Assembly: GCF_040954835.1 (NCBI RefSeq) | Contig: NC_090696.1 | Coordinates: 77,685,722-77,749,721 of the forward strand | From: Lepisosteus oculatus | Lineage: Eukaryota > Chordata > Actinopteri > Semionotiformes > Lepisosteidae | Reading direction: 5' to 3' | Length of the DNA stretch: 64,000 bases | Shown: positions 25,740 through 38,600 of the stretch, piece by piece | Position numbering within the stretch: the stretch's first letter is position 1 | Layout: each line of letters begins with the position of its first letter | Translations under genes and position numbers: made by a program | The notes under the pieces: model-generated | The model's input: the letters and a program-made list of their open reading frames with translations, nothing else | Databases searched by the model: none | What the model was told of the DNA's origin: nothing

Positions 25740-28700
25740 GTTTTCAATTTGTTTTCTCTACAGCACCCTGGTCCCCCCTTGGCTGTAGTCAGTTCTTTCT
25801 CTAAACTACAGTGTCTCTGCAGGCTTTAAAGTAATACATTACAGGGCAATGCAAAGGCATTAAAGTGAAGCATTGCAAATGAGTCATTGCGCTCAATTGC
25901 TTTATCAACACCCCTGAAAATGGTATCGATGAAGGAGGCCCAGCTATGTCATTTTTAATAATATTAGCACCCTCACTTTGAACTCATAAAAATCCTTCAT
26001 TTCAAAAATTAGGTGCCCCAGCTGGGAGCCCACAGAAATGTTTGATAAGTGGATCATTGTTCTTCTTTGCAGAATTAGATGTCAAATTCCTTCAGACATG
26101 TTTTCTCTCCACTTCTAATGGGGTCGCATTCCTTGCTTCTGTTTCAGTGAACTCAGACATGAAGGAAATATTGGTCAGCATGAGGGAGACAGGCAGTGTC
26201 TGAAAACTATTCATCTCAAATCAGTAGATATTACATTTTTATGAAATACTGGACAAACAGTGAAGTGGTTAGATTGTTTCATAATATAAAAGATCTCTAT
26301 CCTGCAGGACGGCCCTGTCATATTTTTCATACTGAGGGTTTGAAGAATTTACAGTGGCAGGAAAGAGAAACCTGGACGATTGGAGAGGCATATGCTGAGG
26401 AAAACCACTTTGTTAGTGAGAAATAATTCCCTCATTTCACAGGGCCTGAAAATGAATTGCTTTAGATGGTTCAAAATGAAAAAAAACTTATTAACAGCGT
26501 CCAAAAGAGAATATTTCGGTGAATTAAAATTGAATGTCACACTTGGGTTTTTTTTCAAGCCTGCCTTGCCACATTCCATTAACATCACCTCACCCTGCTT
26601 TTTCTGTCCGTTTAAGGGAACATCAGTGTCCTGGAAACTGTACAGCAGCACAGTCTCAGAACCAACTGCGGACAAGCACTGTCCAGTGAAGGTGTCTTGT
26701 ACAAAAGAAATGGAGATCCTAATTCAAGCCAGCAAGCACACAGCTCATAATCAAACATCAGTGAAGTGTTTAAAGAATACTGTACTTAAGCAGGTTTTTT
26801 AAGCCCCTGGAGATATTCATTCATGAAAATGGATATAAATCAGCATTATTTGTGTCTGTTCATTGTGTGATACAATGTAGTAGGTTCCCAGGCATCATTC
26901 AATGTCAACAGCTTTTCCTGCAGCTGCTGTGCGCCTCTCCCCTTCTGCAGCTCCCTCCCAATTCATGACAAAAAAGTCTGAAAGAATTTCAGGGGGAATT
27001 AATCTGTGATCCTAGCACTCCTGGTGCATTTATGATGAAAGTCAAAATAAATATACATGTAAGATCTAAAAAAACTAAATAGCTCCCCAATTCAAGTCAG
27101 AGCGAAGATGCTGTCAAATCCTAACCATTAGACTAGTCCTGGAAATTTATCATTTGACTACTTTTGAAACAGCTGATTCATTAATAGAACATTAATTGTC
27201 AAAAACACCGCTGGTTGCTGTCAGTCATGATTTGACCTTTCACCAGAAAGTCTTCAGTCTGAGAGATCACCATATATCTCAGTAGGACTGTAATTCTCTC
27301 TTCCCGCAAGGAAGACTATATCTTCTGCACAATTCCTGGGCACAACCCGTCTACATCACCAGTTGTTCTTTCAACACCAGCTTGGAGAAAACTGCAGGCT
27401 TTATTCCATCTTCCTTCTCCCACATTTCTCTAACGTTCTGCAGGAAGAAGCTGATCAACAGCTGTCTGCTTTCACCACTGTGCACCCCCTGCGTCACCCT
27501 TTCCGTTTGTTTCCATTCACAGAAACCTCTCTGCTGTCTGTCTTGGTCATAGGCACCTCTTCTCCCCTGTCTCTCAACCTCCCAGCAGCTTTACAGACTA
27601 TAGACTCGAGTCACCTCTGTACACCTACTGTATATATTACACACCTCTCATTCTCATACTCTGAGCCTGGTATTTCAGGTGCTGCTCTTGCCTGGCTCCC
27701 TCTCCACCTCTCTGCCACTGTGTACAGGTTTCACAGTGCTGGCCTCTCTCTGCAGGTGTTCCCCAAGGATTAGTACTGGGGACCATTCCCTTCTGCCTGT
27801 GGTTTCCTTGCATGGATTCCATCACCACCTCTAGGCTGATGCGTGATCCTCTGTCTCTTCTCAGTGCTATGATCACACATTCATTTATTTTTAATTTGAA
27901 GCTACCAGTTATTCTCTTATTATATTGACGGATGTGAAACTATCCCGCAATACAATAGACATCATACCTGTGCAAAAGGGGAAGGGCTAAGAGTGCATCC
28001 CTGTAGAAATGTGCTCTTATTGGTGCAATCTGACATTTTTCACAGGCCCCACAATGCCTTACAGGAGAATTAGCATCAGTTGGAGGGGAAATCTAAAACT
28101 GACTACAAACACCTCAAGCACACAAGCTCCCAGGAGTCACTGCCTGGGCAGAGAACTGAGCATGCTCTTGCTGACATAAGTGCACCCAATTTCACAGGTA
28201 TGAGGAGCAGCCAGACAGTTGATACCAGTTACATGAATACATTGTGTTTGTTGTGTATATTTCTGGGGAAAACATGCTTCAGTCAAACCCTGACTTTTAA
28301 ACAGTGGCTTAAACTTAGTATATTTCCGATTAATAACATAGTATGGATGGAGAGCTTTTTAAAAGTACATAGTTTGGATAACTCTAATCATTTGCATTGT
28401 CAGGCTGTGATTTTCCTAATATCTCTTGACAACAGGACAAAAAACAGATTATGATATTTTTCTGTCTTTAACAGAATAGGTCTTGTTTGTCTTTTGAAAA
28501 AGATATTGATATGCATGTATTACCTGATTAACTATATAGAATTTCTGTGTGAAACCCAATTTAAAAAACACTACCTGTAGTGTTATATGATTTGTGAACA
28601 GAGCTACTGTACGTCTATCTTAATGAAGAACACAAGAATTACTGCTGGAGTTAATCAGCTCTGCTCTGCATTTCCAGTTCATTGTTTTCCATGCAGCTGG

Positions 28701-28845
28701 AATCTGGCTTCTGTGTGCCAGGTGTGGTATGAACTGAAAGGAGACAGAACAGAAGAGATTATCTTTTCAAAAGCTTTGTTTTGTGTCCATTTATTACCTG
28801 GACACAGAATCTGAGAGGCACAGTGTCTAACCTCCAGTCAGATAG
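25740..28845. other. intergenic, no supported gene
   Basis: Short open frames only, for example 26380-26802 and 27363-27773, with no recognisable product. Confidence 0.4.
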
Positions 28846-28848
28846 AGT

Positions 28849-29084
28849 ATATTCCTGCAGAGTGTATATAGTTCTAAAGCATTTTATTTTCTTTAGACTC
28901 AGAGCTTAAACCTGATTGATTAGGGTCTGATTAAGGAAGAGTACTTATTTATAATAATCTCAGTACAAATATTCCTGCAGAGTGTATATAGTTCTAAAGC
29001 ATTTTATTTTCTTTAGACTCAGAGCTTAAACCTGATTGATTAGGGTCTGATTAGGGAAGAGTACTTATTTATAATAATCTCAGT
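28849..29084. repeat. tandem duplication, 120-bp unit
   Basis: The segment 28849-28968 is repeated immediately at 28969-29084, truncated by four bases, with a single substitution (position 28934 A versus 29054 G). The unit begins ATATTCCTGCAGAGTG. The near identity points to a recent event. It is not found elsewhere in the window. Confidence 0.9.
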
Positions 29085-29089
29085 TCAGT

Positions 29090-31858
29090 TAGCCACCAAA
29101 GAACAAAATGACAAAAAGAATGTTAACCCACTTCAAGTCCTTTGGGATCTTGACACCATCTCATCTTTCCTACCTGTTGAGAAAAGAACAGAAAACCTAT
29201 TTTTTATTATTTCTTTACACCAACTCAATTTTGCTGATTTTCTGGAGAGCTTTGCTGAGATCAATATGATGATTACAAAGCCCATCGTATGTTATGATTC
29301 TCAGAGCAGGTCAGACACAGACCAGGACTGACGTCCCTTTAACTCCTTTACAGCAGAAAACCTATCTGAGCAGTCAAAATTAAAAAAGACACAGTGCTTC
29401 CAGAGACCGAAGCCAGAAATATTGGTAATGTTATTTATGATGCTGTAAGGCTGTTTAGAGACACAGAGTTTGTGAATTCGAGAGAAGAACTAAAAGTACA
29501 ACTGCAGTTTGACCCAATTGGGTCCAGCTTTCAGACAGAGACATGCAGCTTCATACTTATTTCAGTCAACAGGTACAGAAACCACGATTCCTTCTACAGT
29601 GCTCTGCCTGAGGGCGATCTGGCGCCGGAGAGAGCAGCCACGCTCGTTGTAGGATGAAGAGCACTGCCAGAATTCATTGATTTGAGCAGTCGGCAGGCAG
29701 TGCAATCCGCAGCAGTGTTGTAGGATCTCTAGACTTGCACCAGTGTGTCTCTTTCCCATTATAAACTTCAAAGGAACTGAATACAAGCCCACCAGGACAG
29801 CGTGATGTCAGCAGCCTGCTTCAAATCCCCTGCTGAGGGATGAAGTCTGCTCTGGTATCCAGTGTAACACAGATCCCCGCTCTTCCTCAGGGCCCCTCCC
29901 GCACAGCCTCCGCAGCGCTGCTGTGCTGTCTGAGAGCGAGTGGGGCTCAGGAGCACGAGGCGGACACCGGAGAGCTGCTCGCACACAGCTCCGCACTCAG
30001 CCCCTGTGGACTCCCCCCTCACACAGCATGAAGCTGGTGCTGCATCTCTCCCGACACTCCCCACAGCACACAACGGACAGTCTGCCAGTTTTCCCCAAAC
30101 ACAATCCTTGTCATATTTATGACTTCAGCCCTGTCTTAACAAGGCAAGCCACTGACCATCCCAAGTGCTCATTTTGAGAGAAAATGGAAACAGTGACTCA
30201 GGGATGTTTTGGTTTTTTCCATCAGTCCGTCTTTATGTCTGTGCAGCTGTCTGTCTGTCTGTCTGTCTGTCAGGAGCATGACAGCAGTGCTTCACCAAGG
30301 TGAAGGTCAGTGAAAGAAAGTCATGGTTAATAAGGACGAAAAACAAAGGTTTGCTCTTGTCCCGGCAAGGAGACACTCCAAACTCGGCTCGGATGAAGCT
30401 GACAGCCTCTTCGTTGATAATAACTTAATTTAACTTGTATGTACTGTTTAAGTGACGGCAAAATATTATTTCCGCTATTTGACGACATGAACAACAAAAC
30501 AAACGGTACCATGCCAAGATAAAAAAGGGTCAGTATGACCAATTCATCAAACCTCTCTCAAAACCGATTCGTTTGGACAGTCTTTGTGTTTGTGTGCGTG
30601 TGACTGGAGCCGAGCGGAGGTCAGGAACCTTCAGGTGCTTTTATAACATCGATCACATAATGGCTTAATTGCATTAATTGTTGAGCGTCCTGCTGAATTC
30701 TCTGGACATAATGTAGTGAATCTAACTACAGTCTAATGCAGTTTTTTTTTTCTTGGCAACCGAAAACACTTGCTCTACACGTCTGTTTTTGTACCATCGA
30801 TTCTGATGTTTTCCTGTTACACGTTTTAGCGGCACCGGACTAAGAATTCGTCTCGCAGTATTATTCTGTGTTACGTACGTTATATTGCCTTTACAGCAAA
30901 CATTTCTTCGATTTCATTCGTTCCGACAAGCGTTTCGTTCTTGCTCTCCCCGGTGAGGTAAAGTGCCTTACCTCTACGTTGCTGCAGAGTGGAAGTACTG
31001 TACATGTTTATTAGGAAGCCTCACAACCTCTACAAAATAATTATCACGAATTACAGTACATCGCTCTCTGAGGCGTCAGACGTCGCGACTTTCAAATATC
31101 ACAGCACGTCTAACAAATACCTTTCCGTTAAGTGTCATCCTCAGGACGTTCAACCCTTACGAATGTTTATACAGCAGTCGCGATAGGTACTGTAGATAAT
31201 TAGGTGCCAACCGTGCGGTATACAGATCTGTTGTTGTTGTGGTTATTTAGTTTATGTTCAATCAGATCAATCGCTGTTGTCTTCTAGAAACATTTGAAAT
31301 CAAGCGCTAGAGAACTGGAGCTGTCCGTGACAGTTGGGTGCTGAAAACGTACTTGATCCTTTTTATGAATCAGATTTGCATTTAACACGCACTCAAAATT
31401 GCATTCTAATGAGGAATAGATTTTACATGAAACATTCCACCATAGATTTTCTATATTTAAGTAATCGATTTCCAGGTTTTTCAATTTATTCTTCGGGAAT
31501 GTTTTTGTTTTCCATAAGAGTGAAAGTCATATACACAAAACAGTTTTTATCATTTTATCATAAATGTTTTGTGAATTTGTTAAACGAATACTTGAAAAAA
31601 TAAAGTAACGCACTGTAAGAGAACATTTTTAAATTGTATTTCTTGGCGTTTGCACTTTGCATTTGAACTATAAAAAATATGTATAAACATTAAATTTATG
31701 AAAATGTAAATTTGCCGTAAATGTATACTAGTCACTCTACTTAATGTCCGCTTGAAAATATTCAAAATTTCACATAATGAACACAGAACACAGTGAAGAT
31801 AAAAGGTGCATTGTTTTAAAAATATAATATATTTTCAAACACATTAGTAACAAAGCTG
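29090..31858. other. intergenic upstream of NMU, no supported gene
   Basis: Holds a (CTGT)n microsatellite at 30247-30271 and moderately CpG-containing sequence from about 30.55 to 31.2 kb. No exon is recognised. Confidence 0.4.
30247..30271. repeat. (CTGT)n microsatellite
   Basis: Six uninterrupted CTGT units. Confidence 0.9.
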
Positions 31859-31868
31859 TTCTTAATGG

Positions 31869-32127
31869 GCGGAGCGGAGGCTCTGTGGCTCAGGATCTGC
31901 GCCCTGTAGCTGGAAGGTTGCCGGTTCGAATCCCGTGGCCGGCAGAGGCATCCTACTCCGTTGGGCCCCTGAGCCAGGCCCTTAGCCCCAGCTGCTCCAG
32001 GGGCGCCGTATAAATGTCTGATCCCCAGCTTCTCTCCCCGTACGTGTCTCATGGAGAGCAAATTGGGCTCCGCGAAAAGACAAATTCCTGTAACATGAAG
32101 CTGTATATGGCCGATAAAGTGATCTTA
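31869..32127 (+). mobile_element. full-length tRNA-derived SINE with target-site duplication
   Basis: The tRNA-like head has an A-box region (TGTGGCTCAGGATCTGCG) and a B box (GGTTCGAATCC). A body (CCCCAGCTTCTCTCC, TCATGGAGAGCAAATTGGG) and a 3' tail (GATAAAGTGATCTTATC) follow. The 9-bp direct repeat TCTTAATGG lies on both sides (31860-31868 and 32128-32136), as left by LINE-type target-primed insertion. The insertion lies about 400 bp upstream of the NMU start codon. Confidence 0.85.
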
Positions 32128-32289
32128 TCTTAATGGACTTGGTTACATCTTTATTTAATAAAACGCCTGAACAGAAACACTCGGCTCTAAAACACTCGTC
32201 ATACTTTCAGCAGAGAGACTGCCTTGTGCCTGCCTTGTTTGACTGACTTCCCCCAAAATACCGAATGAGTATCTGAATGTAACCGCCAG

Positions 32290-32532
32290 GGAAGAGACAT
32301 CGGCAGGAAGTGCGACGCATGGGCGTCAAAGAAGCCGGGGGTTGCAGGTGCGACGCAGGTCGCCGTGGTGCCGGACCCCCGAGGGCTCTGCGTGCGCGCT
32401 TCTGCTGACGCGGGAAAGGTGTGGCCAGGCAGCTTTAAAACTGTTCCGATAGTGAGGGGGGACTCTCAGAGCCTTCGGGAACAAGATAGGGGAGCCCGCC
32501 GCCGACTGCAGAGTATCTCCTCGCCAGCGACC
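32290..32532 (+). promoter_or_regulatory. NMU: probable NMU promoter and 5' UTR
   Basis: GC- and CpG-rich sequence directly before the NMU start, contrasting with the AT-rich surroundings. A TATA-like TTTAAAA (32434-32440) lies about 95 bases before the ATG, which would place a transcription start near 32465. The ATG has A at -3. Start site and element are inference. Confidence 0.45.
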
Positions 32533-32683
32533 ATGCCGATGAAGCCAGCTCCGTGCCCGCACCAGCCTGCGCCCGGTAGCTGTACAGCCGGGTGCGGAGC
32601 CAGAGCCGGCGCCGGCAGGCAGCCCCACTGCGCCGCCGTCCTGACCCTGGCCGTCCTGCTGCTGGCTCTCCCCGCCTGCAGAA
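32533..32683 (+). CDS. NMU: NMU exon 1: signal peptide
   Basis: Encodes 50 residues plus one base, ending ...LPACR before donor GTAAGT. The hydrophobic core is preceded by about 33 residues rich in Pro, Ala, Gly and Cys, a long n-region for a signal peptide. No in-frame ATG lies upstream in the open frame. A second Met at codon 3 is an alternative start. Confidence 0.88.
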
Positions 32684-35600
32684 GTAAGTTTCAGGACTGC
32701 TTTCCCACTGCGCTGAAGCACTGTGAAGTTTGTGTGTGTTTGTGTGTTTAGGATGCTGTGAAGTTCGGACTTAAAGGACGCGCGTTATTTGGTGATCGCG
32801 GAAAAAGACGTATTTGGCGGGCACAAAATAGTTAAAGCGTTACCTCAGAGTGATCAAGACCCATTTCCTTTTTTCCCGGGAGCTGTTCACCTCCTGCGCT
32901 TCTTAGCGCAAATATCAGCATTGTTGTCGTATCATTCTTAAGCTTTGCAGAATTTAAAAAGCACCTTGAAATGCGATACCTGAAGTTTTTCGCTTGCTCT
33001 CTTCAAAAGTGAAATCAGTGAGTTCAAAGAGTATTAGTAATAATGCATGTATAACCCTACATTTTTTTCGCGTTTGTGAATCTAGATTGATGGGGACACA
33101 GAAAGATAACGTCCAATAACAAATTGTAACCGTTGAGAATAGAAAACCACCTCTATCAGAGCTACTCTGTACGTGCACAGATTAATTCTCAGAAGTAAAG
33201 TGTGTTCTCTGTCAGCGATCTCATTTTCGATTTCGGCGCAACTGGTCTCTAATGGTTTCTAATGCAGCCAAATTCCTTGATGTACAATTTCAGAAGTGTC
33301 ACAGAAAATCTTGTTTACATGAATAAAGAAAAAAACAGGCAGTAAAGTTTGTAAGGCGCACAGGCGGTCTTCAGACGAGATCTCTTTACAACCAAAAGAG
33401 GCAGCATGAACTGCGTTCAGTCAGAAACGCCGCAATGTTGTGTTGAGACTGACATATCCGCATGCCAGTGTATTTGTTGTACTTTTGTTGTACACAAATT
33501 GTGCGACTTGGTATGTCTGTACTAAATATTCCGCTTCTGTTACTAGCTGTGGCGCGGGAACAGAAGTACTGTAGCTAAGCAGTAAAGTGAGTGGTGCCTA
33601 ACAGTGGCTTAAGTAGGGAAAACCGCGCTGTTTTATTTATTAAAAAAAAAAGTTTCTTTAACCACTGTGTCTTTTTTAAAAAATACTATCTGCCATTGTT
33701 ACAACCCTGGAAACAGCCGTAGCCTCACGTCACGGAGAAACGGTTCACAGCGTGTGTCGGAGCCGGGGCAGTGAGCGGCGAGCGGGCGGGTTGAGACCAA
33801 GGTCGAGCGCGGATGAGACACCAGTCGAGGTGATGACCGACAGTTCACAGGCGAGCTGTAGAAACAGGGGTACATTAACACTGTACTTCTAAAGCGCCCT
33901 TCAGAATATAATCGCACGATGCGCAGTAGGGCATGCAATACAGATGCAAAGAAACAGATAGGCAAAGCTCAACGAACAGATTTAGAAAAGACAGATTAAA
34001 AAAAATTGTTAAGTGTGATTTTAATCGTACTTTGTACTTGTCGAAGTCTGTATACTGTACGTATCGGTGCCGCGAGCCACAACACGGACGTCCCAATAAA
34101 AAACTGATGTTATTCAGTCCTTGGTCAACATACAAAGTTTCATTCAAGTTCAGAGCAGGCGTGAGGGGCTCAGGGTTACAGTTTTCCTCAATAAGAGCTT
34201 GAACATTCAGAGAGTCCTGTGTGTCAGAAGTCATGGTCATCCATTATGATGTTCCGTGGAAACCAATGTAAAGATGCCAAACAGGAGTCTAACAGAACAT
34301 CCCATTTACTGTATATCTGACATTCATTTATGTAATAAAACAAAACCTGTTTAGAAAACCTCAAATGTATTAAATTACATTGAAGGACAATCGTGGGACT
34401 TTTATTTTGCGATACTGTAAACACATCATTACAGGTCTTCTTATTAATTACCGTTTTTAAGTAAAATCCGTCACGATTGACGTTTGTTACAATCGGTCAT
34501 GAACATGTCGAACGATTTTAATGATCTTTTCCAAATCTACACTTCTGATAGTTTCAAAATCTGCACTTTCAAGTTCCAGAACCTGCCCAGATATGTGAAA
34601 TATAGATGTGTCAGATAAAAATTGGACATTCTGTATCCTCGTGAGAGCCAGACCTTGATAAAATACAGACAGAAGAGTTTGGACATGTTGCAGTCTGGTA
34701 AGGATTCCGATGTAGCAAGCCGCTAGATCATTTTCTCGTCTTGAAAGAAAAGCATGAACCAGCTTTTCTTTTTAAAGAATGAAGTGTTCCCAAACAGGGA
34801 TTTCTGCAAAAACTAAGAGGTTGTGGGGAGTTATTCTAGCTGATTTCTGAACTGTATGCAGGTTGTCCAGTTGTGTTCATGAAGGTGTTTGTCTCTGCTT
34901 GGCTGTTGGCGCTACTGATTAAAGTTGCTAATGTTAACCTGGTCACATCCCTCGCAAGGCTATTTAAGGCTGGAGTTCAATAATCATCTGTATTTTGCAA
35001 ACTTAAATTTTAATTACTTTTATCTTAAAACAAACATTGTGCCGATTTATGAAGAGGGTGGTTCACAGATTGCCAGTAACAGGAAACAGTAAGAAACATT
35101 CATATTACCAATGTGCAGCATCCAGGTGGGGCTGCACACTGGTGGTGGTGGAGGGGATCCCCATTACCTGTAAAGCACTGTGAGTGGAGTGTCCAGTAGA
35201 GCGCTATATAAGTGTAATCAATTATTATTATTATTATTAATTATTCTTATTATATCCTTCACACAATGTTACCGAAATGGTATCATATCTTCAGAAGAAG
35301 CTTTTGACTTTGTGATAAAGCTCTAGAATGACTAAAAATGATAATATTATTAATAATAATTTGAAATTTAAAGATTATACACTACAGGCATTGCAGGTAT
35401 TAATCCGTTTCGAGCTTTAAATTCTGATATTCTGTATATGGTTTATATCCGATTTTAGGAATTGGACAGAAATGTTGTTCCAGTTCTGTTTCCTTTAAGA
35501 CTCATGATTCGTAAAGCAACAGGACACAAGACGAGACTGAGATGCGCTAAGAGGAGGAAGCAACCAGTAAACTAAGTGACTATCAGCAGGGGGGGAGCCC

Positions 35601-38600
35601 AGCGTCAGGGTGTCAGGACGGAGGAACACAGTATCACTTTGTCCACAGGGGCACGGAGTCTAATCTAACACTCAGCCGGTTTGTGCTACAGTGGGAGAGT
35701 TCATGGCAGTTCAAGATACTCCAATCTTTTCAGACCTATCTAAACACGTTCAATGTTTTTTTTGTGGAAAACCTAGGCTCTGTAATAAGTGACTATATGC
35801 ATTTAACTATCACTAGTTTATGTATTTCTTTCTCTGCTTTTCTTTTATGAGATGCAAATCCGGTGTGTGTGAGTGTCGGTAGTGTTAGGAGACTGCCTGA
35901 ACACCGGCAGAGCGCGTGTTGTCTTCCCTGCGGTGTGCCGGTGTGTAGTCGCCTGCAGAAGGTTCGGTTGGTACAGTTCCTGTCTGGTACAGGAGAGAAC
36001 TCTTCCTCCGATGGGAGAGAGTGGTTTGTGTCGCCGGTAGGAGAGACGTGAACGCCGTGTGCGAGCGCGAGGGGATCTTAAAGCGCAGCGCTGATTGGCG
36101 TCAGGTGTGGAACCTGCACATTCCCACGCGCCGCGGAGTGGGCAGTGCAGTGGGAGGTGTGCTCCACTGTCACAGGTGTAATGTATCTAATGCACACCGT
36201 GTACCCTCAGTTTAACAGACTAATAGAGAGGAAAGGGTGTCCGTTATCGCTGAATATCCGAATAAATCGCAAATACATTGTTTCAGCCCAAAAACAAGCT
36301 ATTATCTGAGAAAAATATACAGTATATGCTTACTGGATTGTTTGACTTATTTATTCATCAGTTGCAATCATCACAGTCGGTAAAAATTGCTTCACGAAAC
36401 ACAAACAACGCTCATCTCCACAGAGATTCTCAGATGCAGAATAAACACAATAGCATTCAGTATTTTGAAGATGCTTCAATTTGTACAAAGAAACATCTTA
36501 TTTTGTAAAGGCAAGGTGATCGTCTTTGACCTGCACAGAGAGTTTCGGACGTTGAAAACGAGATTTAATTAGACTGGTGACAGTTCGCAGTTTGAACCTC
36601 TGTGTCAGAACTCGAACAGACAAAGTGTGCAGCATCTCCTCCGTGTTAAGAGCCAATTTCTCAGAACACTGCCTAGACATGTCAGGCTCTGGCTTGTGGG
36701 CACATTCTTCATCTCCAGCCATTCTGTGCAGAAACCCTACAACAAGCCCACGTCCCAGGACCCTCAGTGTGCTCAGAAAAGCTGAACGCTGAAGCTGATT
36801 CTTACTGAACGTCTTCGTATTCATCTGACAGACAGGAATACTGTCAGCCTGACAGCTGCTGAAAACTGCCATGTGGTGCTTTCTTGTGTGTGCCATGGGA
36901 CCAATGTATTATAAGAAAAAACTTTTCTCAAAAAATACGAACATAAGTTGCAACCAAGAGGAAGTCATTTTGCCCATCCAGCTTATCTGAAGTTTAGAAG
37001 CTAATTGACCTCAGGACCTCATCCAGATGTGTCTTGAAAGAAACCAGGGTTTTATCTTCAACCACAGGGTACCTCCTGTCCTTAGTTTTTGTAGAAGTTA
37101 TAGTTTCCACTTGTGTCCTCTGTTTCATGCCGGCAAAGATTCATAATGTGAATCCTGAATTTCAGAGTTTCCTGCTTTACTGACTGCGCTAGCCGGGAAT
37201 ACCTGAGAGAAAGTATTATTCATATAATGAATCTGTTTGACTGTTTGACATTTCAGTCCAAATCAGCTTTCATTTGCATGCATTTACACAGCTGGACAAA
37301 AGAAGCCAACATTTGTCTCATCAACCCTTGCTGCTAGACACCTGGGAAACTATTGTAACAGAAACTACTGATCTGTACGAACATACTGACAGAGCTGCAG
37401 AGAGTCTTTTCCCTGCAATAGTTCAGGTGGGCAGCTGCGTCAGCATGCGTAGGCTGCAAAGGAACGAGTAAAGGTTTATTCCTGCTGAAAGGAGAAGAAC
37501 AGAAATAACCATTTCGGCTGTGGAGCTTTCTTCAGGTGTGGATGTTTCTTTGTACAAAGTGAAGCATCTTCAAAATACTGAATGCTATTAGATTAATTCC
37601 TCCACACCCGAAGAAGGCTCCACAGCCGAAACATTGTGTTTCCTTTCTTCTCCTTTCAGCTGGAATAAACCTTTACCTGTTCCTTTTCCCTGGCGCTGCC
37701 CTGCGTACTTGCCCTGGTAGCATCTCCTCCTCTCCAGCAGCGATGGCCATGCTCAGGGTTCTCTGCCACTCATACTCAGCGGTATCTCACCTGCTCCTTC
37801 CCCTTCTCCTCGCCTCCCAGAAATTACTTCTTGTGAATCAGCCATCTCGTGGGATAGAAAATGTGCAATGTTGTACACCTGTTGATGTATTCTGTGTGTC
37901 GGCTTCAGGGGACTCGCTGGCAGTTAAGTTTCTCAGCCATGGGACGTCAGACTTACTTGCCACACTGTCCGAGTCGCGCGCTGGTGGACCAGCAGGGGGG
38001 GCGGCTCTCTGGACTGGAGCTGCCAGCACCAGTGTCCTCCAATACCCAGTACTGGGAGCACTGCTGTAGGAGGCGCTGTCCTTCAGATGAGATGCCAAAG
38101 GAGGTCTCATCTTGGTCAGTGAAGATCCTGTGGCACTTCGTCTATCCATCTATCCATCTATCTCTCAGTGTCCTGACTAAAGACCTCCCTGGATTTCCAC
38201 ATTTGGCCTCGTGCTTCTCTATCTGATGTGCTTCGCAGAAGGGCTGGAGAAGAATGACTAAAAAGTGACACTCATATCCAATAAAGCCGTAATGACCTTG
38301 ATGATGACGGTTTGGTTTAGATTGGTTTACCATCACTGCTGATTACAGGGCCAGATGTACTACAGTATGACACCAGATGTCACCTCACTAGAGACCTGTG
38401 AGGGGGCTGTAATGACCAGAGTGCCGCCACTAGAGGACACTGGAGGACACCTCCTCAGATGGTGAATAGCCCACTGGTTATATTGTGAGTCGAATGGCGT
38501 GTCAAAATGTGTAGATGGGGTTATGTGTCTGGAGCACTGGATATTGTCAGCTGTCTGTGAGCACAGTGTGTTCTGTTTGTAGTCAGATCAGTAATGAGGT

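Noticed and set aside
1..32000. EXOC1L or EXOC1 exons on the minus strand
   Set aside because: Expected from mammalian gene order, but no matching translated block was seen.
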